In this document: piece after piece, positions 33,837-42,489 of the stretch
How positions within the stretch are numbered: position 1 is the stretch's first letter
Layout of the letters: each line of letters begins with the position of its first letter
Assembly: GCF_030817315.1 (NCBI RefSeq)
Contig: NZ_JAUSZF010000001.1
Location: 1,348,501-1,412,500 of the forward strand
DNA from: Sphingomonas faeni
Lineage (GTDB): Bacteria; Pseudomonadota; Alphaproteobacteria; Sphingomonadales; Sphingomonadaceae
Direction of reading: 5' to 3'
Length of the DNA stretch: 64,000 nucleotides
The notes under the pieces: model-generated
What the model saw: only the letters and a program-made list of their open reading frames with translations
Databases searched by the model: none
What the model was told of the DNA's origin: nothing
Made by a program: the position numbers and the translations under genes

Positions 33837-36800
33837 CTAGCTTTGCTCCGCGGGCCGATAGTGCGGCTTGTTCGCGGCCAGCTTCTCGGCGCCCAGCACG
33901 ATCAGGCGTGGTCCCGCCGTGTACAGCAAGGCCGCCTCGACCGAGCGGCCCGGGAAGATCACGGCTAAGGCTTCGGCATAGGCCGACATCTGTTTCAGAT
34001 GATAGTCCGGCACGTCATCGAGGCCGCTCGGCGCGCGGCGGCCGGTCTTGAAGTCGACGACCCGGACCCGGTCCGCCTCGATCAGCAGGCGATCGACCGT
34101 TCCCGACACGACGAGACCGTTCGCCAGGGTGGCCGCGATCGGGGCTTCGGCGAGCGTGTCCGCGCCGAACAGCTCGGCGAAGCGCGGATCGTCGAGCACG
34201 GCAACGACGCTCCGAACGATCTCGGCGCGCGCCGCGGCATCGTCTACGCCGCCGGCTTTGGCCAGCCAGCGATCCGCCGCCGCCGCGCGGTCCGCCACCG
34301 CGACGGCCGGCAGACGCTCGAACAGCGCATGGATCAGCCGGCCGCGTTCCGCCGCAACGCGCATTGCCGGCGTCGGTGGCGGATCGGAGACGGCGTCGTC
34401 GCCCAGGGCCGAGGGCGACAGCGGACGAGGGGGACGCGCTTCTTGCGGGGCCGGCTCATGCGCCCAGGCCGGCAGCTGCGCGTTCTCCACCTCGCGGATC
34501 GAGGCCGCAGGTTTGGCGATTACCGCAGGCTGAGGCTCGGCCCCGGCGAAGGTCCTCGACCCCTCACCTACCGGCACCTCAAGCGCGGTCAGCGCACGAT
34601 CGGACGCCGCGTACCAGCTGTTTTCGGGTGGCACGCCTTTCGCGCGCGGCCCGAGCGCACCGGCGATCACCAGCCGTTCTTCCGCGCGCGTCGCGGCGAC
34701 GTAGAAAAGACGCCAATGCTCCTCCAGTTCGCGCTGCTCGGCCGCCGACACGACCGCATCGAGTGGCCCGCCACGTTCGCTCGACCGCGGACGGAACACG
34801 GGGATCGGCGCAGCGCCGGGTTCGGGCGCCCATTTGAGGATCGAGCGCGGCGCCGCCGACGGGTCAGCGGTCGCATCCGCCAGAATGACGAGCGGCGCCT
34901 GCAATCCCTTCGCGCCGTGCGCCGTCATCACGCGGACGGCATCGAGGGGGGCGGATGGGTCGCGTACGATCTCCACATCGCCGCGGTCGAACCAGTCGAG
35001 GAAGCGCTGTAGCGATGGCGTCGTCGTACTCTCGAAGGTCAGAGCGGCGTTAAGCAGTTCCTCGATCGGATCGCGCGCCTCCGTGCCGAGGCGGCGGATC
35101 AGTTTCCGGCGGCCGTCGAGCGGGCCGGACAACAGCTCCTCAAGGAACTGGTAGGGCGTGGCGATGTCCGCCCGCGCGAGCATCGCCAGCAACGGGGCCA
35201 GTCTTGTCGCGGGTTGTGTGCGTTGCAGGTGCCGCCACAATGGGCCGGCCTCGCGCGGTGCTGCGGCCATGAGCTCGTCCTGCGTCCACCCAATCAGCGG
35301 TGAGACGAGCAGCGCGGCTACGGACAGGTCGTCCTCGGGCTGCAACACGAAGCGGATCGTCGCGAGCAGATCCTGCACCGCGAGCGGTGCGTTCAGCCGC
35401 AGGCGATCGACCCCCGCCACGGGCACGCCCTCGGCATAGAGCCGCGCGACGATCAGCGACGCGAGATCGCCGCGGCGCTTGACGAGGATCATCACGTCCT
35501 CCGGCCGCAACCGCCGCCCCTTGCTCTCCAGCATGAGCCCTGTGTCGGGCGAGATCCAGCCCTTCACCGCGCGCGCAATGTCGCTGGCGAGCTTGCGGAC
35601 CGCGTCGTCGACCCAGCCTTCCTCGTCATCCTCGCTGCCGCCTGCCGATACCGGCGGCCACAAGGTCACCGTGCCGGGGCCCGCGACCTCGCTGGCGTGA
35701 CGTTCGACCTCGCCCGCGATCCCGAGCCCCGGTTCGCCGATCGCGTCGATCGCCGCATCGACGAATTCCAGCACGGTTCGGGTCGACCGGAATGAGTGGC
35801 GGAGCGACAGTCGCGCCAAGGGAAGTCCGCGCTCCTCCTCGGGCCAGTCGTCGTCGCCCTCCGCTTCGCTCGCACGTCCGCCGAAATACTGCTCGGCCGC
35901 CTGGAAATTGAGCGGGTCGGTGCCCTGGAACCCGAAGATCGCCTGCTTGTAGTCGCCGACCGTGAACAGCGTCCGTGTCGACGGCGCATAGATGCCGCGC
36001 CCGACGAAGAACTCGTCCGCCAGCGCGCGGACGATCCGCCATTGGTGGCCGTTGGTGTCCTGCGCTTCGTCGATGAGCAGATGCTCGGTCGCTTGGTCGA
36101 GCTTGTAGCGGACCCATTCGCCGATCCCCGGCTGATCGAGCAGCGCCACCGTCGTGGCGATCAGATCGTCGAAATCGACCGCGCCTGCGCGGCGTTTGGC
36201 TAGGGCGTAGGCGCGCGCATAGTCGCGCCCGACCTCGAGCCCGTCGGCGAGCAGGTCGCAATAGGTTGCGCGCTGCACCATCGACAGCACGTCGGTGCAC
36301 GCCTCGCCCAGATCACCCGCGAGGATTTCGTAGTCGGGTTCGGCATCGATCAGTTTCTTCGAGGCTTTGCGCTGCGTGCCCGTGCCGGTCAGCACGACGC
36401 TGGCAAGGTCTGCCAACGTTGCCGCGCGATCCTCGGAGTCGAGCCAGCGCTGGACGGTCGCCGCCGCGGCCAACCCCGTTGCCGTCCCCCAGGCGCGATT
36501 GGCCGCGGCGATCCGCGCGATCGCGTCGAGGTCTAGCGCGGCGCACCATTCCGCGATCGCCTCGTCGATATCGCCGGAAGGCAACCCGAGTTCGCGCCGG
36601 AGCCAGGGCTGGATACCGACCGGCAGAGCCTCCAGCGCGGGCAGCGCGCGGGCGCATGCTAGGAGGAACGCCTCCGCTCCCCCCTCGCCCATCCGCAGCG
36701 ACAGCCGCCCCACGATCTCGACCGGGCGCTCGCGTCCCTCGCGCTCGGCGTCCGACAGCATCGTTGCCAGTGCTTCCCGCGCTAGCCCCGCCTCTTCGCG

Positions 36801-37268
36801 CGCCTCCAACGGCCGGAACCCCGGCGTCAGCCCGGCCTCGACCGGAAACGCCGCGAGCAAGCCCTGGCAGAAGCCGTGGATCGTCTGGATGCGCAGACCT
36901 CCGCCCGGCGCGTCGAGCACCTTGGCGAACAGCGTGCGCGCGCGATCCTGCAGCGCCTGTACCGGGCTCTCGCCTAGCGCGATCAGGTCCGCCGCGAGCG
37001 CGGGCGCGGGCATCCGCACCCAGGCCGCGAGCCGCCCGTTGATGCGCTGCGCCATCTCGGCCGCGCCTGCCTTGGTGAAGGTCAGGCACAGGATCGCGCC
37101 GGGATCGACGCCGCGCAACAGCAGCCGGAACACGCGGGCGGCCAGCACCTGCGTCTTGCCCGTACCCGCCGACGCGGACAGCCAGACGTGCGAGGCCGGG
37201 TTGCTCGCATCGGCCTGCGCGCCCCTCAGTCGGGGCAGCGTGGCGAGCGTATCACCGCTCACGGCCAT
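33837..37268 (-). CDS. addA: AddA helicase-nuclease subunit
   Basis: AddA is the UvrD-like motor and nuclease of AddAB, which replaces RecBCD in double-strand-break processing. The 1143 residues show Walker A SASAGTGKTQ near 31-40, LLIDEAQDTNGHQW (Walker B), the C-terminal helicase motifs (VRVMTAHGAKGLQAPLVIL, YVAATRAEERLVIAGAL) and a RecB-type nuclease motif VVDFKTGRRAPSG near the end. The start overlaps the end of addB by 17 bp. Confidence 0.94.
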   Translation of the reverse strand: MAVSGDTLATLPRLRGAQADASNPASHVWLSASAGTGKTQVLAARVFRLLLRGVDPGAILCLTFTKAGAAEMAQRINGRLAAWVRMPAPALAADLIALGESPVQALQDRARTLFAKVLDAPGGGLRIQTIHGFCQGLLAAFPVEAGLTPGFRPLEAREEAGLAREALATMLSDAEREGRERPVEIVGRLSLRMGEGGAEAFLLACARALPALEALPVGIQPWLRRELGLPSGDIDEAIAEWCAALDLDAIARIAAANRAWGTATGLAAAATVQRWLDSEDRAATLADLASVVLTGTGTQRKASKKLIDAEPDYEILAGDLGEACTDVLSMVQRATYCDLLADGLEVGRDYARAYALAKRRAGAVDFDDLIATTVALLDQPGIGEWVRYKLDQATEHLLIDEAQDTNGHQWRIVRALADEFFVGRGIYAPSTRTLFTVGDYKQAIFGFQGTDPLNFQAAEQYFGGRASEAEGDDDWPEEERGLPLARLSLRHSFRSTRTVLEFVDAAIDAIGEPGLGIAGEVERHASEVAGPGTVTLWPPVSAGGSEDDEEGWVDDAVRKLASDIARAVKGWISPDTGLMLESKGRRLRPEDVMILVKRRGDLASLIVARLYAEGVPVAGVDRLRLNAPLAVQDLLATIRFVLQPEDDLSVAALLVSPLIGWTQDELMAAAPREAGPLWRHLQRTQPATRLAPLLAMLARADIATPYQFLEELLSGPLDGRRKLIRRLGTEARDPIEELLNAALTFESTTTPSLQRFLDWFDRGDVEIVRDPSAPLDAVRVMTAHGAKGLQAPLVILADATADPSAAPRSILKWAPEPGAAPIPVFRPRSSERGGPLDAVVSAAEQRELEEHWRLFYVAATRAEERLVIAGALGPRAKGVPPENSWYAASDRALTALEVPVGEGSRTFAGAEPQPAVIAKPAASIREVENAQLPAWAHEPAPQEARPPRPLSPSALGDDAVSDPPPTPAMRVAAERGRLIHALFERLPAVAVADRAAAADRWLAKAGGVDDAAARAEIVRSVVAVLDDPRFAELFGADTLAEAPIAATLANGLVVSGTVDRLLIEADRVRVVDFKTGRRAPSGLDDVPDYHLKQMSAYAEALAVIFPGRSVEAALLYTAGPRLIVLGAEKLAANKPHYRPAEQS

Positions 37269-40212
37269 ACCATTCGTCGCGTCGCATCAACTGGTCATAC
37301 TCGGCATAAGGGGCGTATTCGGGGACGAGTTTCGCGGTGAACGCGGCGCTGCCGGTCAGCCATTCGCCGACGACTTCGGTGAAGTTGTGCGCGGCGATCG
37401 CGGTGAACTCGGCGGTCGGGATCTTGTCGCGCTTGCCCTCGGGATCGACCGGGCTCTCGATATAGCCGAACGCGTCGCGCTTCTTGCCGAGCGACCAATA
37501 TTCGAACGCGCCTGCGGTGCCGGAGACGTCCGGGAACCCGCCGCGCTCGGCGATCAGGCCTAGCAGCCCGAGTTGCAGGCTGTAGCCGGCACGGACCGCG
37601 GTTGGCGAAGGGGGCTTGCCGGTCTTGTAGTCGATCACGGCGAGACGCCCGTCGGGCAGCTTGTCGATGCGGTCGTAGCGCCCCGACAAAGTGACGCCGG
37701 CGATCTCGATCTTGCCCTTGCCCTCGGCGCTGGCGACGGTGCGGCCGTCCTCGCCCTGCGCGACGATAGCGCCCGCGATCCAGTCGATCGCCTCGAGTAA
37801 CCGCGGCTGCCAGAGCGCGCGCATCATCGGATGCGTCCGCTCGTCGTCGAGCATCGCCTTCGCGCGCTGTCGCAGCGTATCGACGGTGCAATTGTCCTGC
37901 TTCCACCACTGCTCGAGGATGTCGTGTACCGCGGTCCCGCGCCAAGCCGCGCTCGGATCGGCATCGACCGGATCGAGCGGTATCAGCCCGAGCACGCGGC
38001 GGGCGTAAAAGGCATAGGGGTCGGCCTTCAGGCGGTCGACCTCGGTGACGGAGATGGCCTTCGGACGCAGCAGCGCTGGCGGTGACGGTGCGGGCCGGTC
38101 GGCGGGTAGATGTTCGCCAGGATCGTCGAGCGCTCGCGTCCAGCCTTCGAGGGCCGTAGCGCGTTCGAACCGATCGCCGGCGAGCGCCTGCAACCTTAGC
38201 CAAAGTCGCGACGCCAAGGCGGGCGACTTTGCATCACGCCGCGCCCGCGTGACGACTGCTCGCGGTGCTCCCAAAGCCTGCGCGAAATCATGTGCGGCGG
38301 TGCCGACGCGCCGTTCCAAGCCCGGCAGTCCGAGTTCCATGCGGATACGCGGCGCCAGCCAAGGGTCGGGCGCAGGCCGGCCCGGCCAAACGCCTTCGTT
38401 CAGACCGCCGAGCACCATGACGTCGGCCGTCTGCAACCTCGCCTCGATCAGGCCGTAGATCGCGAGCCGGGGATGCCCGCCCGGGGCTGGGCGTACCGCG
38501 ACCTCGTCGAGCAACGTCCGCAGCAATTGCGGGAGTTCGCGCGGATCGATCCGCGGCGGACCGGCGGGGGCCTCGGCTTCGAGGTCGGCGAGGAACTCCG
38601 CCGCGGCGCGACCGGCGAGCCCCGACCAGAGATTGTCGCCGCACAGGGTCTGCGCCGTCTCGCGCAGGCAGGCGAGCACCGACGCCAAGGGCTGCGGCCC
38701 CTGATCGAACGCGCCTGCCAGTGGCGTCAGCAACGGCTGAACGTCGGCCCACCATGTTGCAGCCGTACCCTTGCGCTCCTCCAGATGCCCGGCGATCCCG
38801 TCGAGCCCCGCCGCCGGTCGCGGTCCGCGCAACCGCCGGTCCAGCGCGCGCGCGCCGTCGAGCCACAGCAAGCGATCCTCGCCTGCGCGCACAAGCGGAT
38901 GCTTCAGCAATGCCAGCAGCGCGAGCGGCGAGAAGCGCTGCGCCGCTGCCTCTGCAAGCGCCAGCAACAACGTCCCCGGCGGAAGGATCGAAAGAGGCCG
39001 CCCCGCGCTGTCGTCGATGCCGATATTCCAGCGTCCGAGATGCGCCGCCACCCGCCGCGCAAGCGCACGATCGGGCGTGACGAGTGCGGCGGTACGCTCG
39101 GGCACCTCCAACGCCTCGCGCAGGACGAGCGCAATCGCCTGCGCCTCCTCCGCCGGGGTCGCGAGTTCGGCGGCGGTCACGCCCTTCAATCGGCGATCCT
39201 CCGCGGCGATCTGCGTCCACTTGCCGGTGAAGTCCGCGGGCGCCAGCGCGTTGGCGATCGCACGCCCGCGCGCGGCATCGGCGTCATGTCCCCCGCCCTC
39301 GCGCCACGTCTGCACCTCGCCGCGCGCGATACCCATGCGCAGGAGCATCAGCTTGGCATCGAACTGCGGATGGGTCTCGATCGACCGCCGCGTGAGCCCC
39401 GTCACCGGGTTCGGATCATGCGGCCCGAGCGCATCCCATTCCTCGTCCGGCAGCGCGAGGTCGAGCCCGGCGAACACAACCATCCCCTGCGGCATGTCGG
39501 CGATGCACCGGAGCAGCCGCGCGACGGCAGGTGCGGAATCGGTCACGCCTGCCGCACAGACGATCCCGGCGGGCGGCGCGCTCCGCCAGCGCTGGGCAAG
39601 CCGGTCAAGCAACGCCGAGCGTCGCGTCGCCGCGTCGATCCGCTCAAGCCGCGCCAGTTCGCCCGGCCAACGTTGCAGCACAATCTCGAACGTCGCCAGC
39701 GCGCGCCGCCAATGCTCGGTCAGCTCGGGCCCAAGCTCGATATCGCGCAACTTCGTCGGCGGCACCTCCTCGACCAGCAACTGATCGAGCGTCCGCGCGA
39801 GTTCGCCCGCGAGCCGCACCGCCTCCGCCGCATCGACCGGATGGCCTTCGCGCGCGCGCTCCTCCGACACCAGCCGCGCGAGGATCATCCGCCGCTGATA
39901 CGGCGGCACGCCGGGCAGTGGCGGATCGATGTCGTCCGCGGGATCGAGCGCGGCGCCGACCGCCTCGCCCATCTCCGGATCGCCCAAGGCGACCAGCCGC
40001 GGCAACACCAGCCCGCCACCACTCGCGCGGACGAACGCCTCGGTCACCGCCTTCACCGCGCGATTGTTCGGCAGCACGACGAGTGCGCGCGCGAGTGCGA
40101 GCGGATCACGGCCCGCCCGCCGGGTCAGCCCGGCAACCAGCGCATCCGCGAACGCCCGGTGCGCGGGGATCGTGTACAGCGTCGGGCGATCCGTCGCGAT
40201 CAGATCAGCCAT
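37252..40212 (-). CDS. addB: AddB helicase-nuclease subunit
   Basis: AddB carries an inactive-type helicase part, used for Chi-like recognition, and a second nuclease. The 986 residues include PNNRAVKAVTEAF near 55, GGLNEGVWPGRPAPDPWLAP in the middle, and the C-terminal nuclease motif LAVIDYKTGKPPSPTAV. I take the start MADLIATDRPTLY, which overlaps the murU end by 8 bp; a longer frame to 40290 reads in the murU gene and is rejected. The four Fe-S cysteines of Bacillus AddB were not checked residue by residue. Confidence 0.92.
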   Translation of the reverse strand: MADLIATDRPTLYTIPAHRAFADALVAGLTRRAGRDPLALARALVVLPNNRAVKAVTEAFVRASGGGLVLPRLVALGDPEMGEAVGAALDPADDIDPPLPGVPPYQRRMILARLVSEERAREGHPVDAAEAVRLAGELARTLDQLLVEEVPPTKLRDIELGPELTEHWRRALATFEIVLQRWPGELARLERIDAATRRSALLDRLAQRWRSAPPAGIVCAAGVTDSAPAVARLLRCIADMPQGMVVFAGLDLALPDEEWDALGPHDPNPVTGLTRRSIETHPQFDAKLMLLRMGIARGEVQTWREGGGHDADAARGRAIANALAPADFTGKWTQIAAEDRRLKGVTAAELATPAEEAQAIALVLREALEVPERTAALVTPDRALARRVAAHLGRWNIGIDDSAGRPLSILPPGTLLLALAEAAAQRFSPLALLALLKHPLVRAGEDRLLWLDGARALDRRLRGPRPAAGLDGIAGHLEERKGTAATWWADVQPLLTPLAGAFDQGPQPLASVLACLRETAQTLCGDNLWSGLAGRAAAEFLADLEAEAPAGPPRIDPRELPQLLRTLLDEVAVRPAPGGHPRLAIYGLIEARLQTADVMVLGGLNEGVWPGRPAPDPWLAPRIRMELGLPGLERRVGTAAHDFAQALGAPRAVVTRARRDAKSPALASRLWLRLQALAGDRFERATALEGWTRALDDPGEHLPADRPAPSPPALLRPKAISVTEVDRLKADPYAFYARRVLGLIPLDPVDADPSAAWRGTAVHDILEQWWKQDNCTVDTLRQRAKAMLDDERTHPMMRALWQPRLLEAIDWIAGAIVAQGEDGRTVASAEGKGKIEIAGVTLSGRYDRIDKLPDGRLAVIDYKTGKPPSPTAVRAGYSLQLGLLGLIAERGGFPDVSGTAGAFEYWSLGKKRDAFGYIESPVDPEGKRDKIPTAEFTAIAAHNFTEVVGEWLTGSAAFTAKLVPEYAPYAEYDQLMRRDEWYGRER

Positions 40213-40960
40213 CCGCGAGGATCGCCTCGGTCTTCGGGATCGCGGCGGGCGTGCCGACATCGAACCACAGGCCCTGGTGGACCTGACCATAGGCGCGGCC
40301 CGCCGCGATCGCGCGGTCCCAGAACAGGTTGGTAGAGAACGGCCCCTCCGGCCAGTCCGCGATCAGGCGCGGATGCAGGATCTGGATGCCGGTATAGGCG
40401 AACGGCGCGACCCGGCCGAGTTTGCGCCGCCCGGCGATCCGCCCGTCGCTGGCCAGATAGAAATCGCCCGTCCCACCGTGGTTGTTGGCACGCGCGAGCG
40501 GCACCATGAGCAGAAGCGCGTCCATCGTCGCGTCGTCCCAGCGCGATGCGAGCAGCTTGATCGCGTCCATTGGCCCGTCGATCCAGAGATTGTCGCTGTT
40601 GACGACCAGCACCGGCGCATCGCCGAGCAGGTGCCGCGCCTGGACGAGCCCGCCGCCGGTCTCCATCAGCATCTTGCGCTCGTCGGAGATCACGACGTCG
40701 ATCCCCTCGAACCGGTCGGTGACGTGCGCCTCCAACGTATCCGCGAGATAATGCACGTTGACGACCGCGCGCTTGATGCCGGCCGCCTGCAACCGCTCGA
40801 AGACGTGGTCGATCAACGGCTTGCCCGCGACCTTCACGAGCGGCTTGGGCCGCGTAACGGTGAGCGGCCGCATCCGCTTGCCCAGGCCCGCCGCCATCAC
40901 CATCGCCGTCTCGGGCACCACTCCGCGAGGGACAGGGCGGATCGTCTGCTGGCGGGTCAC
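40205..40960 (-). CDS. murU: N-acetylmuramate-1-phosphate uridylyltransferase (MurU-like)
   Basis: The protein is a nucleotidyltransferase of 251 residues: MVMAAGLGKRMRPLTVTRPK at the N-terminus (nucleotide-binding GxGxRMxPLT), VNSDNLWIDG (metal site) and a C-terminal LWFDVGTPAAIPKTE. Together with the kinase upstream it matches the AmgK-MurU recycling pair, which turns MurNAc into UDP-MurNAc without the de novo route. The GTG start at 40960 overlaps the kinase stop as GTGA. A sugar-phosphate guanylyl- or other uridylyltransferase is the main alternative; the gene pair favours MurU. Confidence 0.82.
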   Translation of the reverse strand: MTRQQTIRPVPRGVVPETAMVMAAGLGKRMRPLTVTRPKPLVKVAGKPLIDHVFERLQAAGIKRAVVNVHYLADTLEAHVTDRFEGIDVVISDERKMLMETGGGLVQARHLLGDAPVLVVNSDNLWIDGPMDAIKLLASRWDDATMDALLLMVPLARANNHGGTGDFYLASDGRIAGRRKLGRVAPFAYTGIQILHPRLIADWPEGPFSTNLFWDRAIAAGRAYGQVHQGLWFDVGTPAAIPKTEAILADG

Positions 40961-41934
40961 GCGCCCAGGGCCAGCGGATCGCCGCGGAGCGCTGGCGGCA
41001 CGTTCGCCGCGAACCACGCCGCGACCGGCGCCATCCCCGGCTGTGCGAGGTCGCGCTCCAGATAGGTCCACACGCGCGGGCACATCGTCGGGTAATGCGG
41101 CTTGCCGTCGCGCTTCCACAGGCGCGTGAAGATCCCGAGGATCTTCGCATTCCGCTGCGCGCCGAGCACGTGATACGCGTTCATGAAACCTTCCCCCGCG
41201 TCCGCCGCCGCGCGATATCGCTCGAGCATCGCCGCCTCGACCGCGGGATCGACCGTCCGCCGAGCATCCTGCAACAGCGACACCAGATCATAGGCCGGAT
41301 GCCCCGCCAAGGCGTCCTGGAAATCGAGCAGGCCGAGCAAGCGCGTCGGTCCGACCAGCATGAGATTCTCGGCATGATAATCGCGCAGCACCGTGACCGG
41401 CGTATGGGCGATAGCGTGATCGAACACCCCTTCCCAAGCCGCGTCCCAGCCTGTCAGATCGGGCTCGATCCCGACCGCAGGGCAGTACCATTCGACGAAC
41501 AACCGCGCCTCGCGCCGCAGCACTGCGCGGTCATAGGGAGGAACGGGGCCCGCCGGATGGCCGCGCAACCGGACCAGCAGGTCGATCGCCGGCGCATAGA
41601 GCGAGAGTTCTTCGGCGGGCGCCGCATCGATCGCCTCGCGCAACCGATCGTCGCCGAAATCCTCGATCAGCACGAGCCCCTGGTCGAGGTCGCACGCCAG
41701 GATCGCCGGCGCCGCGAAGTCGCGCTCGACCAGCCACTCCGCCACGGCGATGAATGGGCGCGGGTCTTCATGCGGCGGTGGTGCGTCCATCAGGATCGCC
41801 CGACGTACTCCATCGACTGCGCGAAAATAGCGCCGGAACGACGCGTCGCCCGCGACCGGGAGGATCTGCGCCCCACCCCAGCCATGAGCGTCGAGAAAAG
41901 CGGCGGCGCCGGGCGGCGGGGTCATGTCGGCCAT
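40957..41934 (-). CDS. amgK: N-acetylmuramate / N-acetylglucosamine kinase (AmgK-like)
   Basis: The 325-residue protein belongs to the aminoglycoside-phosphotransferase fold. The catalytic loop is VLRDYHAENLMLVG and the metal-binding motif is GLLDFQDALAGHPAYDLVSL. In Caulobacter and Pseudomonas such proteins, next to MurU, phosphorylate the anomeric position of MurNAc and GlcNAc in peptidoglycan recycling and lower the need for MurA. The start MADMTPPPGAA overlaps the tsaE end by 13 bp. The function is inferred from context and family. Confidence 0.82.
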   Translation of the reverse strand: MADMTPPPGAAAFLDAHGWGGAQILPVAGDASFRRYFRAVDGVRRAILMDAPPPHEDPRPFIAVAEWLVERDFAAPAILACDLDQGLVLIEDFGDDRLREAIDAAPAEELSLYAPAIDLLVRLRGHPAGPVPPYDRAVLRREARLFVEWYCPAVGIEPDLTGWDAAWEGVFDHAIAHTPVTVLRDYHAENLMLVGPTRLLGLLDFQDALAGHPAYDLVSLLQDARRTVDPAVEAAMLERYRAAADAGEGFMNAYHVLGAQRNAKILGIFTRLWKRDGKPHYPTMCPRVWTYLERDLAQPGMAPVAAWFAANVPPALRGDPLALGA

Positions 41935-42365
41935 CGCGACCTCCAAGCTTCCGGCACCTCGACTGTCAAGCCGCGCGTGCCTTCCGGCTCGATCGTCAGG
42001 CTCAAGCGAAGCGCGTCCGGCCAGTAATCGGGACCTGCGCGCTCGGGCCACTCGATCAGCAGCAGCGAATCATAGCGTGCGTCGTCGAGCGCCAGTTCCT
42101 CGATCTCGGCGGGATCGTCGATGCGGTAGAGGTCGACGTGGAGCACGGGGAAGCGAACCTCGGGCGGCTCGTAGGGCTGGACGATCGCGAAGCTCGGCGA
42201 TGGCGCCTCGCCGGCTAGGCCGAGCGCGGCGAGGAGTCCGCGCGCGACGCTGGTCTTGCCGGCGCCGAGCGTGCCTTCGAGGGTGATTACGTCGCCGGGC
42301 TGAACGCGCTCGGCGAGCATGGCCCCGAACGCCTCGGTCGCCTGGGGATCGGGTAGGAGGATCAT
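41922..42365 (-). CDS. tsaE: tRNA t6A biosynthesis ATPase TsaE
   Basis: TsaE hydrolyses ATP to drive the TsaB-TsaD complex that makes t6A37 in ANN-decoding tRNAs. The Walker A is LEGTLGAGKTSVARGLL near residue 33, and FPVLHVDLYRIDDPAEIEEL with LLLIEWPERAG is the family Walker B and switch region. The 147-residue length is typical. An alternative ATG 6 bp upstream is possible. It opens the amgK-murU-addB-addA run. Confidence 0.93.
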   Translation of the reverse strand: MILLPDPQATEAFGAMLAERVQPGDVITLEGTLGAGKTSVARGLLAALGLAGEAPSPSFAIVQPYEPPEVRFPVLHVDLYRIDDPAEIEELALDDARYDSLLLIEWPERAGPDYWPDALRLSLTIEPEGTRGLTVEVPEAWRSRWPT

Positions 42366-42373
42366 GCGCATGA

Positions 42374-42473
42374 GCCCTCTCCCCCTCGGGAAGGGGGTTG
42401 GGTGAGGGGCTGTTCCGGGCGCCGCACCGCTAGGCAGCCCCTCACCCCGACCCTCTCCCCGAAGGGGCGAGGG
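42374..42473. repeat. 100-bp GC-rich element between divL and tsaE
   Basis: The arm at 42374-42412 starts GCCCTCTCCCCCTCGGGAAG and ends GGTGAGGGGCTG; the arm at 42435-42473 starts CAGCCCCTCACCCCGACCC and ends CCCCGAAGGGGCGAGGG. It has the same length and plan as the element at 26884. It may end or weaken transcription from divL into tsaE. Confidence 0.9.
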
Positions 42474-42489
42474 AGGAGACCTAAAATCC

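Noticed and set aside
40213..40290. N-terminal extension of AddB
   Set aside because: The 26 extra residues are Arg/Ser-rich and read through the end of murU; the chosen start overlaps murU by only 8 bp, as in coupled genes.
38290..40335. A 681-codon plus-strand frame over addB
   Set aside because: Antisense to a well-supported AddB with nuclease motif; composition is Arg/Gln-rich as expected of a high-GC shadow.
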